A stretch of 64,000 bases of DNA from CBDCUW01 sp965222745 (GCA_965222745.1 CBDCUW010000005.1:620001-684000); one strand, 5' to 3'; positions 43,146 through 52,861 are shown, numbered from the stretch's first letter. The notes: generated by a model from the letters alone, not told the origin. Made by a program: numbers and translations.

Positions 43146-44651
43146 ATGGATTTTATCGCGAGCCTGACGAGATTCATTGCCCAGCTCAGCCGGCTGGAAT
43201 CCAAGCGGCCAGCTGGACGTGTTGCCATTTGCCTGCTGCTGCTACTTGGGAGCGAAGGGGCAAACGCCCAAGTTCCTCAGCTTCGATCGGGGACAGCGAC
43301 ACCGATTCAGGGTGGTGTGTCAGCCAACGCGGGGGCTCCCGTCGGCATTCCTCGCACCAATCTCGCCCCGATCGATGCGTCCGGCTTTGGCGCTCCAGCC
43401 GGTGGTTCCAGTCAGCTCTTGGATCCTTATGCCATACAAGGCGGAGCAACACCTCCTGCTCCCGGCGCGTTTGCCCCCTCGGCAATCACCCCTTCGCCCC
43501 CCGGTTCCAGTCTGTTCAGCCGAATTTTTTCTCGACCCGCTGCTGCTCCGATGGCCCCCGGATTGGGAACAACCGGCTCAGCACCACCCACTTTTTACAC
43601 CGGGCCTCCGGTAATCAACGCGCCACCACCAGGCGGACTGGGAATCAACGGCGGCCTCGGAACCGAATCGATCTACAACACACAGCCATATGGCACTCAG
43701 CCTTACGCCGGCTCCCCCGGATTTGCTCAGCCCAGCTATCCAAACACGATCTACCCCTCCTCCACCCCATCGACGCTGTTTCCGGGCGGCCTTTTTTCCG
43801 GCGCCGACCAGTGGATGACCGGAACGGGCGTCGGCGCTACCGCTTATCGGTTGTTCCAGGGACCTCGGCTTCAACACACCTTTGTCCATGCCGACGACAG
43901 CCGGTTTTCGGACGTGGAGACCAACGATACCGACATCTCGCTTGTCTTCGCCGTGCCGCGATTCCTGTACTCCAGCCAGCCGTTGTTCATCATCCCGTCG
44001 TTTTCGCTTCATCTGTGGGACGGTCCCAACGGCGCGATCGGCGCCGACTTGCCGCCCAGTGCCTACAGCGCCTTCCTTGACTTCGGCTGGGAATCCAATC
44101 CCAACCAAATGATCGGAACGGAATTCGGCATGCGGCTGGGCGTGTTCACCGACTTTGACACCTACAACAGCCGCAGTTTTCGCACGCTCGGAAAGGCCTT
44201 GGTGCACTTCCGCCTTTCGCCTGCATCAACGCTTCGCGGCGGCGTTTACTACCTCGACCGCAACCGAGTCAAACTGGTCCCGGCCGCCGGAATTCTGTGG
44301 CAACCCGACCCGTTTACGCGCTTCGACTTCTTCTTCCCGCAACCCAAGCTATCCAGATACTGGCGAACGATCGGCACGCGAGACGTGTGGTGGTACATCG
44401 CCGGTGACTACGGCGGCGGTTCGTGGACGATCACTCGAACCAACGGCACCGAAGACAGCATCGACATCAACGAAATCCGCGTGCTCTTCGGCCTGGAGTG
44501 GGGATTCAACGACGCACTTCGCATGGGCCGACGAAACGCATTCTTCGAAATCGGATATGCGTTTGATCGGGAAGTGCGGTATCGGCAAAGCCCGCAACAC
44601 AATTTCGATACCCACGACGCGCTTTTGTTCCGAGTCGGCATCGGGTATTGA
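43146..44651 (+). CDS. Predicted outer-membrane protein with Pro/Gly-rich N-terminal region
   Basis: 501 residues. Signal peptide about 24-42 (RVAICLLLLLGSEGANA). Residues 45-225 are Pro/Gly/Ser/Thr-rich and low complexity (PPPGGLGINGGLG, PYGTQPYAGSPG). The C-terminal 270 residues alternate aromatic beta-strands (LFIIPSFSLHLWDG, ASTLRGGVYYLDRNRVKLV, FFEIGYAFDREVRYR) and end in LLFRVGIGY, a terminal aromatic typical of outer-membrane barrels. No named family. Stop is 1 bp from the convergent HD-GYP stop. Confidence 0.7.
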   Translation: MDFIASLTRFIAQLSRLESKRPAGRVAICLLLLLGSEGANAQVPQLRSGTATPIQGGVSANAGAPVGIPRTNLAPIDASGFGAPAGGSSQLLDPYAIQGGATPPAPGAFAPSAITPSPPGSSLFSRIFSRPAAAPMAPGLGTTGSAPPTFYTGPPVINAPPPGGLGINGGLGTESIYNTQPYGTQPYAGSPGFAQPSYPNTIYPSSTPSTLFPGGLFSGADQWMTGTGVGATAYRLFQGPRLQHTFVHADDSRFSDVETNDTDISLVFAVPRFLYSSQPLFIIPSFSLHLWDGPNGAIGADLPPSAYSAFLDFGWESNPNQMIGTEFGMRLGVFTDFDTYNSRSFRTLGKALVHFRLSPASTLRGGVYYLDRNRVKLVPAAGILWQPDPFTRFDFFFPQPKLSRYWRTIGTRDVWWYIAGDYGGGSWTITRTNGTEDSIDINEIRVLFGLEWGFNDALRMGRRNAFFEIGYAFDREVRYRQSPQHNFDTHDALLFRVGIGY

Positions 44652-44652
44652 G

Positions 44653-45909
44653 CTAAATCAGAATTCTGTGATGGAGCGGACACCACCTGGCCTGCTCCAT
44701 CATCTTGTTGGTCAGCCGCATTTGGTCGATGTGGGGATCGCAGACCGGACGTGCAATCTGCAAGTTGGTCGACTCCAACTCGATTCGATCCCCATCGCTG
44801 CCCTTGAGCACTGGCGCGGCGAACCCGTTCTTGGGCCGGCGGATGACATGAGCCAGTTCGCCGTTTTTGAGTTCGACCATGCTGCCTAGCGGGAACATCG
44901 TTTCGGCGTTCAGGAAGGCGCGCATGACTCTGGGATCAAAAAGACCGCGGCCGGCCTGATAGAGCATCAGACACAGCGCGTCGTGCGGGACGATCGCGCG
45001 GCGATCCGCGGTGTGGGAGGTCAAATCGAGATAGGCGTCCACCACATTCAAAATGCGAGCGTACAAGTGGATCCGCTGCCCCTTGACCCCTCGCGGATAA
45101 CCCAATCCATCAAACTGTTCGTGAACCTGCTGCACTGCCAGGTTGACCGGATGAGGAACATCCATGACCTCCTGAATGCATTTGACCGACAACAGGGGAT
45201 GCTTTTGATATTCCCACAACTCGGATTCGTCCATCCGCCCCGCCGGCTCCAAAAACCGTTTGTCCATGGAGTAGATGCCGACGTCGTGCAGCAACCCCGC
45301 CATCCCGATCTCCAGTATCTTCGGGCCGTCCAAACCGAGTTCGATTCCGATCGCCATGCCGATCACCGACATCCGCACGCTGCGTTCGGCGAGGTCACTG
45401 GCGACGGTCGACGCACCGATCACGCCGACGGTTTGGTCGTAATCGTCGACCATCGCTCGAGCGTAAGCGTCCGACACCGAAGAGAGTTCCACTTCTGCCT
45501 TGGAACTACCATCACCAAGGAGCGTCTGCAGCTTGTCGTACTGAGCCTTGGCCATCCCCATTCCACGGCGAAGCGTCACCGTGCGTTCATCGCTCAGGTC
45601 TTCATCGTGTCGGTCGACTAACATTTCCTTGACGGGCTGGCTGGAAACCCACTGGCCGTCCGCCGCCGAACTGCGTTCGCGCTTGACCGCCGCCGGTTTC
45701 TGCTTTCCACCCCGCAGCGACGCCAAATCACTGGGGTGCACCGCGATCGAATCGATTCCGCGTTCGCGAAGCCCATTGATGACCTGCTGCGTGATACGAG
45801 ATCTTGCCCCCAGCAGAAGCACGCCATGTTCGCCTTCCACCGGGTAGCTGCACGATGCCCCCGCGCGTAATTCATTAACCGATATCGTGACGGTATTGTC
45901 TTGCGCCAT
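44653..45909 (-). CDS. HD-GYP domain protein (cyclic di-GMP phosphodiesterase type)
   Basis: 418 residues from the ATG at 45909. The HD-GYP domain lies about 160-345: LLHDVGIYSMDKRFL holds the HD pair and HEQFDGLGYPRGVKG the GYP motif, both intact. The N-terminal 150 residues carry no recognised sensor; the C-terminus is a small beta-rich domain (GSMVELKNGELAHVIRRP). Predicted to hydrolyse c-di-GMP, which often controls flagella and attachment; the flagellar block lies 4 kb downstream. A GTG-independent upstream ATG at 45930 adds 7 residues. Confidence 0.9.
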   Translation of the reverse strand: MAQDNTVTISVNELRAGASCSYPVEGEHGVLLLGARSRITQQVINGLRERGIDSIAVHPSDLASLRGGKQKPAAVKRERSSAADGQWVSSQPVKEMLVDRHDEDLSDERTVTLRRGMGMAKAQYDKLQTLLGDGSSKAEVELSSVSDAYARAMVDDYDQTVGVIGASTVASDLAERSVRMSVIGMAIGIELGLDGPKILEIGMAGLLHDVGIYSMDKRFLEPAGRMDESELWEYQKHPLLSVKCIQEVMDVPHPVNLAVQQVHEQFDGLGYPRGVKGQRIHLYARILNVVDAYLDLTSHTADRRAIVPHDALCLMLYQAGRGLFDPRVMRAFLNAETMFPLGSMVELKNGELAHVIRRPKNGFAAPVLKGSDGDRIELESTNLQIARPVCDPHIDQMRLTNKMMEQARWCPLHHRILI

Positions 45910-46183
45910 CCCGCGTGCCCCAGATTCCAAAACTCATGTTCATCAATGAGCAGGTTTTTGCCCCAATGATTGAAGGTAGGGTGAAAAACGAGCATTGCCA
46001 AACGGCGATCAGGAGAATTGCCTTTTTTGACGGGGCAATGGACGCGTTTCCTCCGCTCAGCAACGATATCGGACAACAGATGTGACGGTTGTGCCGATCC
46101 TGCGTCAGCATTTCACCTGACAGGGGTACCCACAACGGCGCCACTTGAGAATCCGCGTTTTCCCTCCAAATCAGAATCGTGAG

Positions 46184-47383
46184 ATGAATTCAGACGTTGT
46201 CATTGTCGGAGGAGGAATCGTCGGTCTGGCAACCGCGATGACGCTGCAAGATCGCCTTGGCGACGCACAAATCACGGTCGTCGAGACGGAATCGAGTGTC
46301 GGCCGGCACCAGAGCGGGCACAATTCCGGTGTGTTGCATTCGGGAATCTACTACCTGCCCGGTTCGGAAAAAGCGACCTGTTGCCGCGCAGGCAAAGCAG
46401 CCATGGAGGATTTTTGTGACGAGCATGATGTGCCCTGGGACCGCTGTGGCAAAGTCGTTGTCGCAACGAGCACGGACGAGCTGCCGCGGCTGGATCGAAT
46501 CGCCCAGCGAGCTCGTGAGAATGGTGTCGCGACCGAACGTATCGACACCGACCAACTTCGTGAGTTGGAACCTGCCGCGGCGGGGCTGGCTGCGCTGCAT
46601 GTGCCAGAGACCGGCATCGTCAATTTCCGCTCCGTTTGTGACGCAATGGCAAGGGTCATTCGATCTCGGGGTGGCGAGATCAAGTTGCAGTTCAACGTCG
46701 CTTCGATCCAGCCGAGTTCTTCTTCTCTGCGGATGGCCAGCAGCACCGGCGAAACCATTCACTGCCATCGAATGGTCAATTGCGGCGGGCTGCAAAGCGA
46801 TCGTGTGTGCGCCATGGCGGGCGGCTCGCCGGTGGTGCAGATCGTGCCGTTTCGCGGTGAATACTACGATCTGGCAGAAGCCAGTCAGTCGCTTTGTCGC
46901 AACCTGATTTATCCGGTACCCGACCCATCGTTTCCGTTCCTAGGCGTGCACTTCACTCGCATGATCGATGGCGGCGTGGAATGCGGACCGAACGCAGTGC
47001 TGGCGCTTTCGCGGGCAGGCTACCGGTGGACCAACATCAACGTCGGCGACCTGGCGTCGACCCTCCGCTTTGGCGGATTCCTGAAACTTGCCGCCAAGCA
47101 CTGGCGAATGGGAGCCGGCGAGATACATCGCTCGCTCAGCAAATCGGCCTTTGTCAAAGCCCTACAAAAACTGATTCCCTCCATCCAGTCGTCCGACCTG
47201 GTTCGCGGCCGAGCCGGTGTTCGCGCTCAAGCGGTCACACCCGATGGTAACCTCTTCGACGATTTCCTGATCGAACAAAGCGAACGGGCGATTCACGTCT
47301 TGAACGCGCCCTCTCCCGCGGCCACCGCTTCGCTGGCGATCGCCGAAAGGATCACGGAACGTTTCGAATCGATGCGCGATTGA
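46184..47383 (+). CDS. lhgO: L-2-hydroxyglutarate oxidase/dehydrogenase (LhgO family)
   Basis: 399 residues. FAD-binding VVIVGGGIVGLATAMTLQD at the N-terminus, then RHQSGHNSGVLHSGIYY, the signature of LhgO, and FRGEYYDL, GVHFTRMIDGG and RGRAGVRAQAV further on. It oxidises L-2-hydroxyglutarate to 2-oxoglutarate, a metabolite repair step, with electrons going to quinone or oxygen. The open frame begins at a TTG (46145), but the ATG at 46184 places the FAD motif at the usual position. Confidence 0.92.
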   Translation: MNSDVVIVGGGIVGLATAMTLQDRLGDAQITVVETESSVGRHQSGHNSGVLHSGIYYLPGSEKATCCRAGKAAMEDFCDEHDVPWDRCGKVVVATSTDELPRLDRIAQRARENGVATERIDTDQLRELEPAAAGLAALHVPETGIVNFRSVCDAMARVIRSRGGEIKLQFNVASIQPSSSSLRMASSTGETIHCHRMVNCGGLQSDRVCAMAGGSPVVQIVPFRGEYYDLAEASQSLCRNLIYPVPDPSFPFLGVHFTRMIDGGVECGPNAVLALSRAGYRWTNINVGDLASTLRFGGFLKLAAKHWRMGAGEIHRSLSKSAFVKALQKLIPSIQSSDLVRGRAGVRAQAVTPDGNLFDDFLIEQSERAIHVLNAPSPAATASLAIAERITERFESMRD

Positions 47384-47436
47384 CGCCGGGGAAGAATGAA
47401 TGGGAGTGAGGGGAAGGAAGGAAGGAAGAGGCGTGG

Positions 47437-48720
47437 CTAGCTGTCGATGCATGTTTCTAAAAAACGTGCCAGGCGATGGAAGTCGCTTTCCGGTTCGATG
47501 AAGCGTACTTTCGTCACCAACGTTTCCGGGTCGACCAGTTCATCGAAGGGAACGTAGTGCAGGTCGAGTTGCCCCGATACCGAAACCATCACGCCGTTAA
47601 GTTTTTCTTCGACCAAGGCGCGATAGGCGCCGACTCCCAGCTGCGAACCGAGCATCACATCGTAGGCGTGGGGTTGAGCACAGCGTGATTCGTAACCGAG
47701 TTGCAAGCCGTTGATCTTCCGTGATCTTCCGGTCCGTTCGGTGTAGCGATCGCCGATCAATTTGGAAATCATCGAGGAAAGATTGATGGAGGAGATATTG
47801 ATGTGCCCATGCTCGTCGCGACTGACGCCTTCCAAGTAATTCGAGGGCAGGTACTCCGCCATGCCTTCGGCCAACACGATCGTGCCATACTCGCGTCCTT
47901 CGCGTTCCCGCGCCAGCATCATGTCGACCATCCGATCGATCACCCGATCCATGGCCATCACTTTTCGGGTTTCCCCCGTTTCCTGATTGATCACCTCTTC
48001 TTCGGACAACGATCCGGTGATGTCCTCGACACTCATCACCATGCTCGCTTCGCCGGCGATCGCCGCGCCGTAGGCCAACCAGCCGGCGCTGCGTCCCATC
48101 GCTTCGCACAGGAAGTAGGATCGACCCGCCGCGGCGTCAAAATTCAAATTACGGATCTCCTCGGCCAACGTTTCGACGGCGGTGAAGAATCCAAAGGTGA
48201 AATCGATTCCGGAATAATCGTTGTCAATCGTTTTGGGCAAATGGACAACCGGAAACCGTCTGGCATCGGCCGGCAAACCATCTTGAAACATCTTCAACTT
48301 GTTCGCCGTCTTCAGCGTGTCGTCGCCGCCAATCGAGATCAACGCGTCGATTTCCAACGAGCAGAGTCCTTCGTAGACGCGTCTTAGCGGCGCGACCAAT
48401 TCCGGATCTTTCAGGTGGGCGGGCGAACTGACATGTTTACCCGGATTGGTACGAGCCGTTCCGATGCTGATCCCCCGGCTGCTGCGGGCATTGGTCAGCG
48501 CGTCGTGAGTGAACCGGATGTAATCGCTCCCTTCTTGCAACGGTCCGGCGGCGGTGTACTCGCCAAGCCGGCTGTATCCATGCTTGATGCCGAAGACTTG
48601 TGCACCTTCTTCCAGAAACGAAAAGGCAGCCGTCGAAATCACGGCGTTCGCAGCCGGAGCTGGACCGCCGGCAAACAGAATGGCAACGCGTTTGATATCC
48701 AAGTTGTGAGTTTCAGGCAT
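47437..48720 (-). CDS. Pyrophosphate-dependent phosphofructokinase
   Basis: 427 residues from the ATG at 48720. The fold of phosphofructokinase is plain: LFAGGPAPAANAVIS, ISIGGDDTLKTA, LPKTIDNDYSGIDFTFGF and SYFLCEAMGRSAGWLA. The second Asp in GGDDT (Gly in ATP-using enzymes) and PKTIDND mark the PPi-dependent group. It converts fructose 6-phosphate to the 1,6-bisphosphate reversibly, serving both glycolysis and gluconeogenesis. A GTG at 48729 in frame is an alternative start. Confidence 0.9.
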   Translation of the reverse strand: MPETHNLDIKRVAILFAGGPAPAANAVISTAAFSFLEEGAQVFGIKHGYSRLGEYTAAGPLQEGSDYIRFTHDALTNARSSRGISIGTARTNPGKHVSSPAHLKDPELVAPLRRVYEGLCSLEIDALISIGGDDTLKTANKLKMFQDGLPADARRFPVVHLPKTIDNDYSGIDFTFGFFTAVETLAEEIRNLNFDAAAGRSYFLCEAMGRSAGWLAYGAAIAGEASMVMSVEDITGSLSEEEVINQETGETRKVMAMDRVIDRMVDMMLAREREGREYGTIVLAEGMAEYLPSNYLEGVSRDEHGHINISSINLSSMISKLIGDRYTERTGRSRKINGLQLGYESRCAQPHAYDVMLGSQLGVGAYRALVEEKLNGVMVSVSGQLDLHYVPFDELVDPETLVTKVRFIEPESDFHRLARFLETCIDS

Positions 48721-48872
48721 TTCAGTCACGGATCAAGGGAGGTAGGGGAAGCGGGTCCACCGCGATCAGCCGAATCGGGCCCTGATTTTAAGGATGGACG
48801 GCAATCCGCCAAGCCGGCGCCCGCCGCCCCGGCTGGACACCATTGGCATGCCGCTGCGGGAAGATCGGCACC

Positions 48873-49502
48873 TTAAACCGATTCCCACTCCAAAGCTTCC
48901 TCAATCGCTCCCTGATATTGCTCCTCGGTCAACTCGAGCAATTCCTTCATCACCGACAGAGTCTTGACCTGCGGGGCGGCCATTTCACCGTCGGCGGTGG
49001 CTGCCAGGAACATTGCCTGCAGTGCCTGAATGCGCTGCTGCTGGTTCCATCGCCTCGATACCGTCAAAACGTAATTGGATGCTTCGATCTTGTTCTGCTG
49101 GGCGATCGAACAGAGGCGTCCGAGTTCGTCACGTTCCACGTCGCGTTCCAGCAGCCGAGAAGCGACACGCTTGAGCGCTTCGATTTCGTTTTCGGTGATC
49201 GTACCGTCGGCGATGACCACCAGGACCGCGGCTTTGACCGCTTCATCCCGAAACTCTTCCTCACGAGCCTGTTCGTGGGCCTCGCGATCCATGGCCAACA
49301 CGGTTGGATCCCAACTCTGCCGGCACTGATCGCACTCCACAAACAGCTCCGCGCCCCCCACCGGCACCGTCGGAATGAAATAGAGCGTCAGCCAAGGCCG
49401 CCGGGCCCGCAGTCGGTACGATTGATTCGCGTCGCAACTGGGGCAGAAGAAATCGCCCCGCTCGCGGGTGCGGGTTAAGTTCATCGTACCAATCAGAATC
49501 AT
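48873..49502 (-). CDS. Zinc-ribbon protein with TerB-like domain
   Basis: 209 residues. An N-terminal zinc ribbon has FFCPSCDANQSY and ELFVECDQCRQSW (two CxxC pairs), separated by a hydrophobic strand (PWLTLYFIPTVPVG). Residues about 75-205 are a TerB-like helical domain (AVKAAVLVVIADGTITENEIEAL, FLAATADGEMAAPQVKTLS). TerB domains bind metal ions in some stress proteins. Exact role unknown. The DUF533 gene at 34.8 kb carries a related domain. Start is the ATG at 49502; 49484 is also possible. Confidence 0.75.
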   Translation of the reverse strand: MILIGTMNLTRTRERGDFFCPSCDANQSYRLRARRPWLTLYFIPTVPVGGAELFVECDQCRQSWDPTVLAMDREAHEQAREEEFRDEAVKAAVLVVIADGTITENEIEALKRVASRLLERDVERDELGRLCSIAQQNKIEASNYVLTVSRRWNQQQRIQALQAMFLAATADGEMAAPQVKTLSVMKELLELTEEQYQGAIEEALEWESV

Positions 49503-49544
49503 GCTGGTTTTCTCGCCTAACCGAGTCAATGGACAGCGTCATCG

Positions 49545-49620
49545 CCATGCACCGGGCTTTGCCCAAAAAAGCCGCCCTCCAAAGGGTCTGACCCCTTTTT
49601 TGGGCAAAACCCATGCACCG
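49545..49620. mobile_element. Palindromic mini-element flanked by 10-bp direct repeats
   Basis: CCATGCACCG occurs at 49545-49554 and again at 49611-49620. Between them, GGGCTTTGCCCAAAAAA (49554-49570) is the inverse of TTTTTTGGGCAAAACCC (49596-49612) with one mismatch in 17. The centre holds AAAGGGTCTGACCCC. The layout of inverted repeats inside direct repeats is that of a small non-autonomous insertion with target duplication. It has no coding capacity. Confidence 0.6.
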
Positions 49621-49798
49621 TCAAAATATGAGGTCCACGGTATTTTGATCGATCAGCGATGTCTGGTCGATGGGATCATCTTTTCGCGTTGGCTCGACCG
49701 GGGCGATCGTAAGGATTTGGCTGCACCGCCGCCCGATCTCGCCCGATAACGCAGCAGAGAGTCGTTGTTTCTATTTCTGGTGCTTGCCTGGCGATACG

Positions 49799-51754
49799 AT
49801 GCCACTTTTGCCGGTCTCTACCGTTCGCACAAGCACTCCGCTGACGACTCAGCGATTGCTGTTTCAATTGAACGCAGACCAGCTGGAAATCCAGAATCAA
49901 TACGACCAATTGAGCACCGGCCGGCGGGTGTTGCGGCTGTCGGACGATCCGGCGGCAGCCGGCCGCGCGATTGGGCTGCACCGCGGCATTGATCGCGGCA
50001 ATCAGCTGGCTCGAAACGCCAATTCGACCGCCGCCTTTTACCAGGCCACCGACGAAGCTCTTTCGCGAGTCGACAACGCATTGATCGAATCACGCGGGAT
50101 CGCGGTCCAGGCGGCGCAGACGACCAATTCAGACGACGAACGAGCGGCGCTGGCGGCAACCGTTCAGCAGTCAATCAACTCCGTGATGGCAGCGGGAAAC
50201 TCGCTGTTTCGCGATCACCAACTGCTGGGCGGATTCCTCAACAGCGGCACCGCCTTTGACTATGACGAAACGGAGATCGTCTACTCCGGCAACGACGCGA
50301 TCGGGCGAACCGCCCTCGGTGCGGGCCATCCCAGCCCAATCAGTGTCAACGGAAACGAAACGCTGGGCGCATTCGCTACCTTTCTAGAAGGCGATCCGCT
50401 GAACGCCGCGCTCGACGCCGATTCGCGACTGGTCGACCTTCGCGCCGGCAAGGGGGTCACGCCGAGTGTGATTCGGCTGTCGGACGGATCCAATTGGCAG
50501 GAACTGGATCTCCGTTCGGCAGCGACCATCGGCGACATTGCCGACTTGTTTTCCGCCGTCGAACTGGACGGCCGGCCACTTGCCGCGACGCTGACCAGCG
50601 ACGGCATCCGTATCGAATACGCCGACGGCCTGGCCGGTACTCTGGCCATCGCGGACACCGTCGGCGGCACGCTGGCCGAGGATCTTTCGATCAGCAATCC
50701 CGACGGGCTGGTCGCCCCGCCCATCATCGGCGATCGGTTGTCGCCCCGCGTCACAGCAAACACCAAAATTGCCGACCTGGCTGGCGGAGCAGGTGTCGAC
50801 CTGTCAGACGGAATCCAGATCCTGCAAGGTTCCGACGTCTTTGCAATTGACCTCAGCGAAGCGCAAACGCTGGGAGATGTGTTGATCGCGATCAACCGCA
50901 GCGGTGCCGATGTACGGGCGGAATTGAATGAAGCCGAAGGAAGAATTCGGCTGCGCTCGCTGCGCAGCGGAATCGACTATTCCATCGGCGAAAATGGTGG
51001 CGGGGCCGCTCGCGCCCTGGGAATCCGCTCGGCAACCGAGGAAACGTTGATTGCCGAATTGGGAAAAGGACGCGGCGTCGCGCTAAACCCCAACAGTGAC
51101 GACCTGATCATCACCCGACCCGACGGTATCCAACTGAGCCTCGACCTGGACGGCGTCGAATCGATCCAAGACGTGATCGATTTGATTCGAAACCATCCGC
51201 AAAACCAAGACACGCTTCGTGTCCTGGTCGACCTCAACGATTTCGGAAACGGCCTGCAACTGAAAGCTCCGCCAGGAGCCGATCCATTGCGAGTACGTCA
51301 GCTTGGCGTGAGTGATGCCGGCATCCGCCTGGGACTGATCGCCCCCGGCAGCAACGAAACCACAGGAACTCTTGTCGGCAGTGTCGATACGATTGTCGGA
51401 GTCGACTACGTACCGCGCGATGCGGGCGGCGCGCTCGATACGCTGCTTCGCTTGCACACCGCTGTCCTGGACGGCGACATCCCTGAAATCGAACGGCTAC
51501 AAAAAGTTCTGGACGTTGACCTGGACCGTGCCAGCCGAACCCGCGGACGGGTGGGGGTGTGGAGCAAGAACCTGCAACAGTTGAAAGATTCGACCGAAGA
51601 CAAGGTGATCCAGCTGAAAAGTCAGCTTTCGGACGAAATCGACGCCGATTTGGCAACCGTGATCAGCGACCTTAGCCAACGACAAATCTCGCTCGAAGCC
51701 TCACTTCGCGTCATCGGCCAAACTTCCCAACTTACCGTTCTGAACTTCTTGTAG
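49799..51754 (+). CDS. flgL: Flagellar hook-filament junction protein FlgL (HAP3), enlarged
   Basis: 651 residues, about twice the usual FlgL. The N-terminal 150 residues are flagellin-like (RLLFQLNADQLEIQNQYDQLSTGRRVLRLSDDPAAAGRAI, read in parts) and the C-terminal 90 (LLRLHTAVLDGDIPEIERLQK, LEASLRVIGQTSQLTVLNFL) form the D0/D1 partner. The middle about 200-560 has repeated beta-rich units with DLRAGKGVTPS, DLAGGAGVDLSDG and ELGKGRGVALNPN, likely surface-exposed repeats. It joins hook to filament. The ATG at 49799 is preferred over 49670, as flagellin homology begins at once. First gene of the flgL-fliW-csrA-flagellin block. Confidence 0.92.
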   Translation: MPLLPVSTVRTSTPLTTQRLLFQLNADQLEIQNQYDQLSTGRRVLRLSDDPAAAGRAIGLHRGIDRGNQLARNANSTAAFYQATDEALSRVDNALIESRGIAVQAAQTTNSDDERAALAATVQQSINSVMAAGNSLFRDHQLLGGFLNSGTAFDYDETEIVYSGNDAIGRTALGAGHPSPISVNGNETLGAFATFLEGDPLNAALDADSRLVDLRAGKGVTPSVIRLSDGSNWQELDLRSAATIGDIADLFSAVELDGRPLAATLTSDGIRIEYADGLAGTLAIADTVGGTLAEDLSISNPDGLVAPPIIGDRLSPRVTANTKIADLAGGAGVDLSDGIQILQGSDVFAIDLSEAQTLGDVLIAINRSGADVRAELNEAEGRIRLRSLRSGIDYSIGENGGGAARALGIRSATEETLIAELGKGRGVALNPNSDDLIITRPDGIQLSLDLDGVESIQDVIDLIRNHPQNQDTLRVLVDLNDFGNGLQLKAPPGADPLRVRQLGVSDAGIRLGLIAPGSNETTGTLVGSVDTIVGVDYVPRDAGGALDTLLRLHTAVLDGDIPEIERLQKVLDVDLDRASRTRGRVGVWSKNLQQLKDSTEDKVIQLKSQLSDEIDADLATVISDLSQRQISLEASLRVIGQTSQLTVLNFL

Positions 51755-51872
51755 CGATTTTGTCGATTTGGGACGCCACCAGAGTCGATACCCAGACGTG
51801 GCAGTGCGTGCGCCCGAAATGCGTCGCGATTACCATCACCCGCACTTTCCACACTTGTTCGGGAACCCGGCC

Positions 51873-52334
51873 ATGCGGATCAACACTCAACGTTTTGGCA
51901 CATTGCAGCTCAACACCAACCAACTGTTCCTCTTTCCGCAAGGATTGATCGGAATGGAAACGTTGCGACAGTGGGCGTTGCTTCCCGACCTGGACAACCC
52001 CTGGATCGCGTGGTTGCAAAGTGCATCGCGAGGCGATCGGGCAATTGCATTGGTCAGCCCCCGCGCCTTTTTTGACGACTATCGGGTCCACGTCAGCCGG
52101 CGTGATCTGGCAACCCTTCACATGCGTCCGGGTGCCGAGATCTACGTGATGACGACCGTGTCGGGTCACGTCGGAAAACTGACCACCAATCTGCGGTCGC
52201 CGGTGTTGTTGAACTTGAACCGCCGCCTGGGCTGCCAGGTGATCACCAGCGACGATCAGCCGATCCAGCAGGAGTTGCCGCTGGCCAAACCGGAACAACC
52301 CTTCGTCTCGGAAATCGTCCGTCAAGCTGCATGA
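51873..52334 (+). CDS. fliW: Flagellar assembly factor FliW
   Basis: 153 residues from the ATG at 51873. Landmarks: TQRFGTLQLNTNQLFLFPQGLIG at the N-terminus, WLQSASRGDRAIALVSP, and LTTNLRSPVLLNLNRRLGCQV. FliW is an allosteric antagonist of CsrA and binds flagellin in the cytoplasm; when flagellin is exported, FliW is released and relieves translational repression. The order flgL, fliW, csrA, flagellin matches the Bacillus subtilis arrangement. The frame is open to 51768, but those residues are not FliW-like. Confidence 0.93.
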   Translation: MRINTQRFGTLQLNTNQLFLFPQGLIGMETLRQWALLPDLDNPWIAWLQSASRGDRAIALVSPRAFFDDYRVHVSRRDLATLHMRPGAEIYVMTTVSGHVGKLTTNLRSPVLLNLNRRLGCQVITSDDQPIQQELPLAKPEQPFVSEIVRQAA

Positions 52335-52555
52335 CGGTCAAGCCGGCGCTTCTTTCGCGAGTTGACCTGACGGCTGAATCGGCATGACCGGTACGGACCC
52401 ACCTTCGGCGTTTCAGTATCAATTCAGCGCTGCAAGCGACCGATCATTGGTCTAGCGAGGAACGGAATCGTACTCGCACCAATCAAGCACTCCCAAAGTG
52501 GGCAAGTCTGTTTGGCAATTCGCACCCGCTCCACTTCAATCACCTTGAGGACAAC

Positions 52556-52783
52556 ATGCTGGTCCTTTCCCGACACCGAGACGAAAGCATCATGATCGGC
52601 GACGATGTTGTGGTGACAATCGTGGACATCCGTGGTGACAAAGTGCGGCTTGGAATCGAAGCACCGCAATCGATTCCGGTTCATCGTCAGGAAGTCTACG
52701 ACGCGATCCAACGCGAGAACCGCAAAGCCACACAAACCGGCGCCGGCGCCACGAAAGATGTCCGACCGCCGCAAGACGAATAG
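52556..52783 (+). CDS. csrA: Carbon storage/translation regulator CsrA
   Basis: 75 residues. MLVLSRHRDESIMIGDDVVV then TIVDIRGDKVRLGIEAP and VHRQEVYDAI are the canonical CsrA sequence; R6 and the region around V40-R44 make RNA contacts in the family. The tail beyond about residue 55 is slightly long and polar. It binds GGA in hairpin loops and blocks translation. It lies 221 bp after fliW and is followed by a strong terminator. Confidence 0.96.
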   Translation: MLVLSRHRDESIMIGDDVVVTIVDIRGDKVRLGIEAPQSIPVHRQEVYDAIQRENRKATQTGAGATKDVRPPQDE

Positions 52784-52824
52784 TTCCCCCCGCGGAATCC
52801 GAAAAAATAATCTGATCCAACGAA

Positions 52825-52861
52825 ATGATCCCGGCCACCCAGTGGCCGGGATCATTTTTTT
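52825..52861 (+). terminator. Rho-independent terminator after csrA
   Basis: Perfect 11-bp stem TGATCCCGGCC / GGCCGGGATCA with loop ACCCAGT, then seven T. It ends the flgL-fliW-csrA transcript 42 bp after csrA, so flagellin should have its own promoter. Confidence 0.93.

Noticed and set aside
46145..46184. TTG start for the L-2-hydroxyglutarate oxidase
   Set aside because: The ATG at 46184 places the FAD-binding motif at the N-terminus as in the family.
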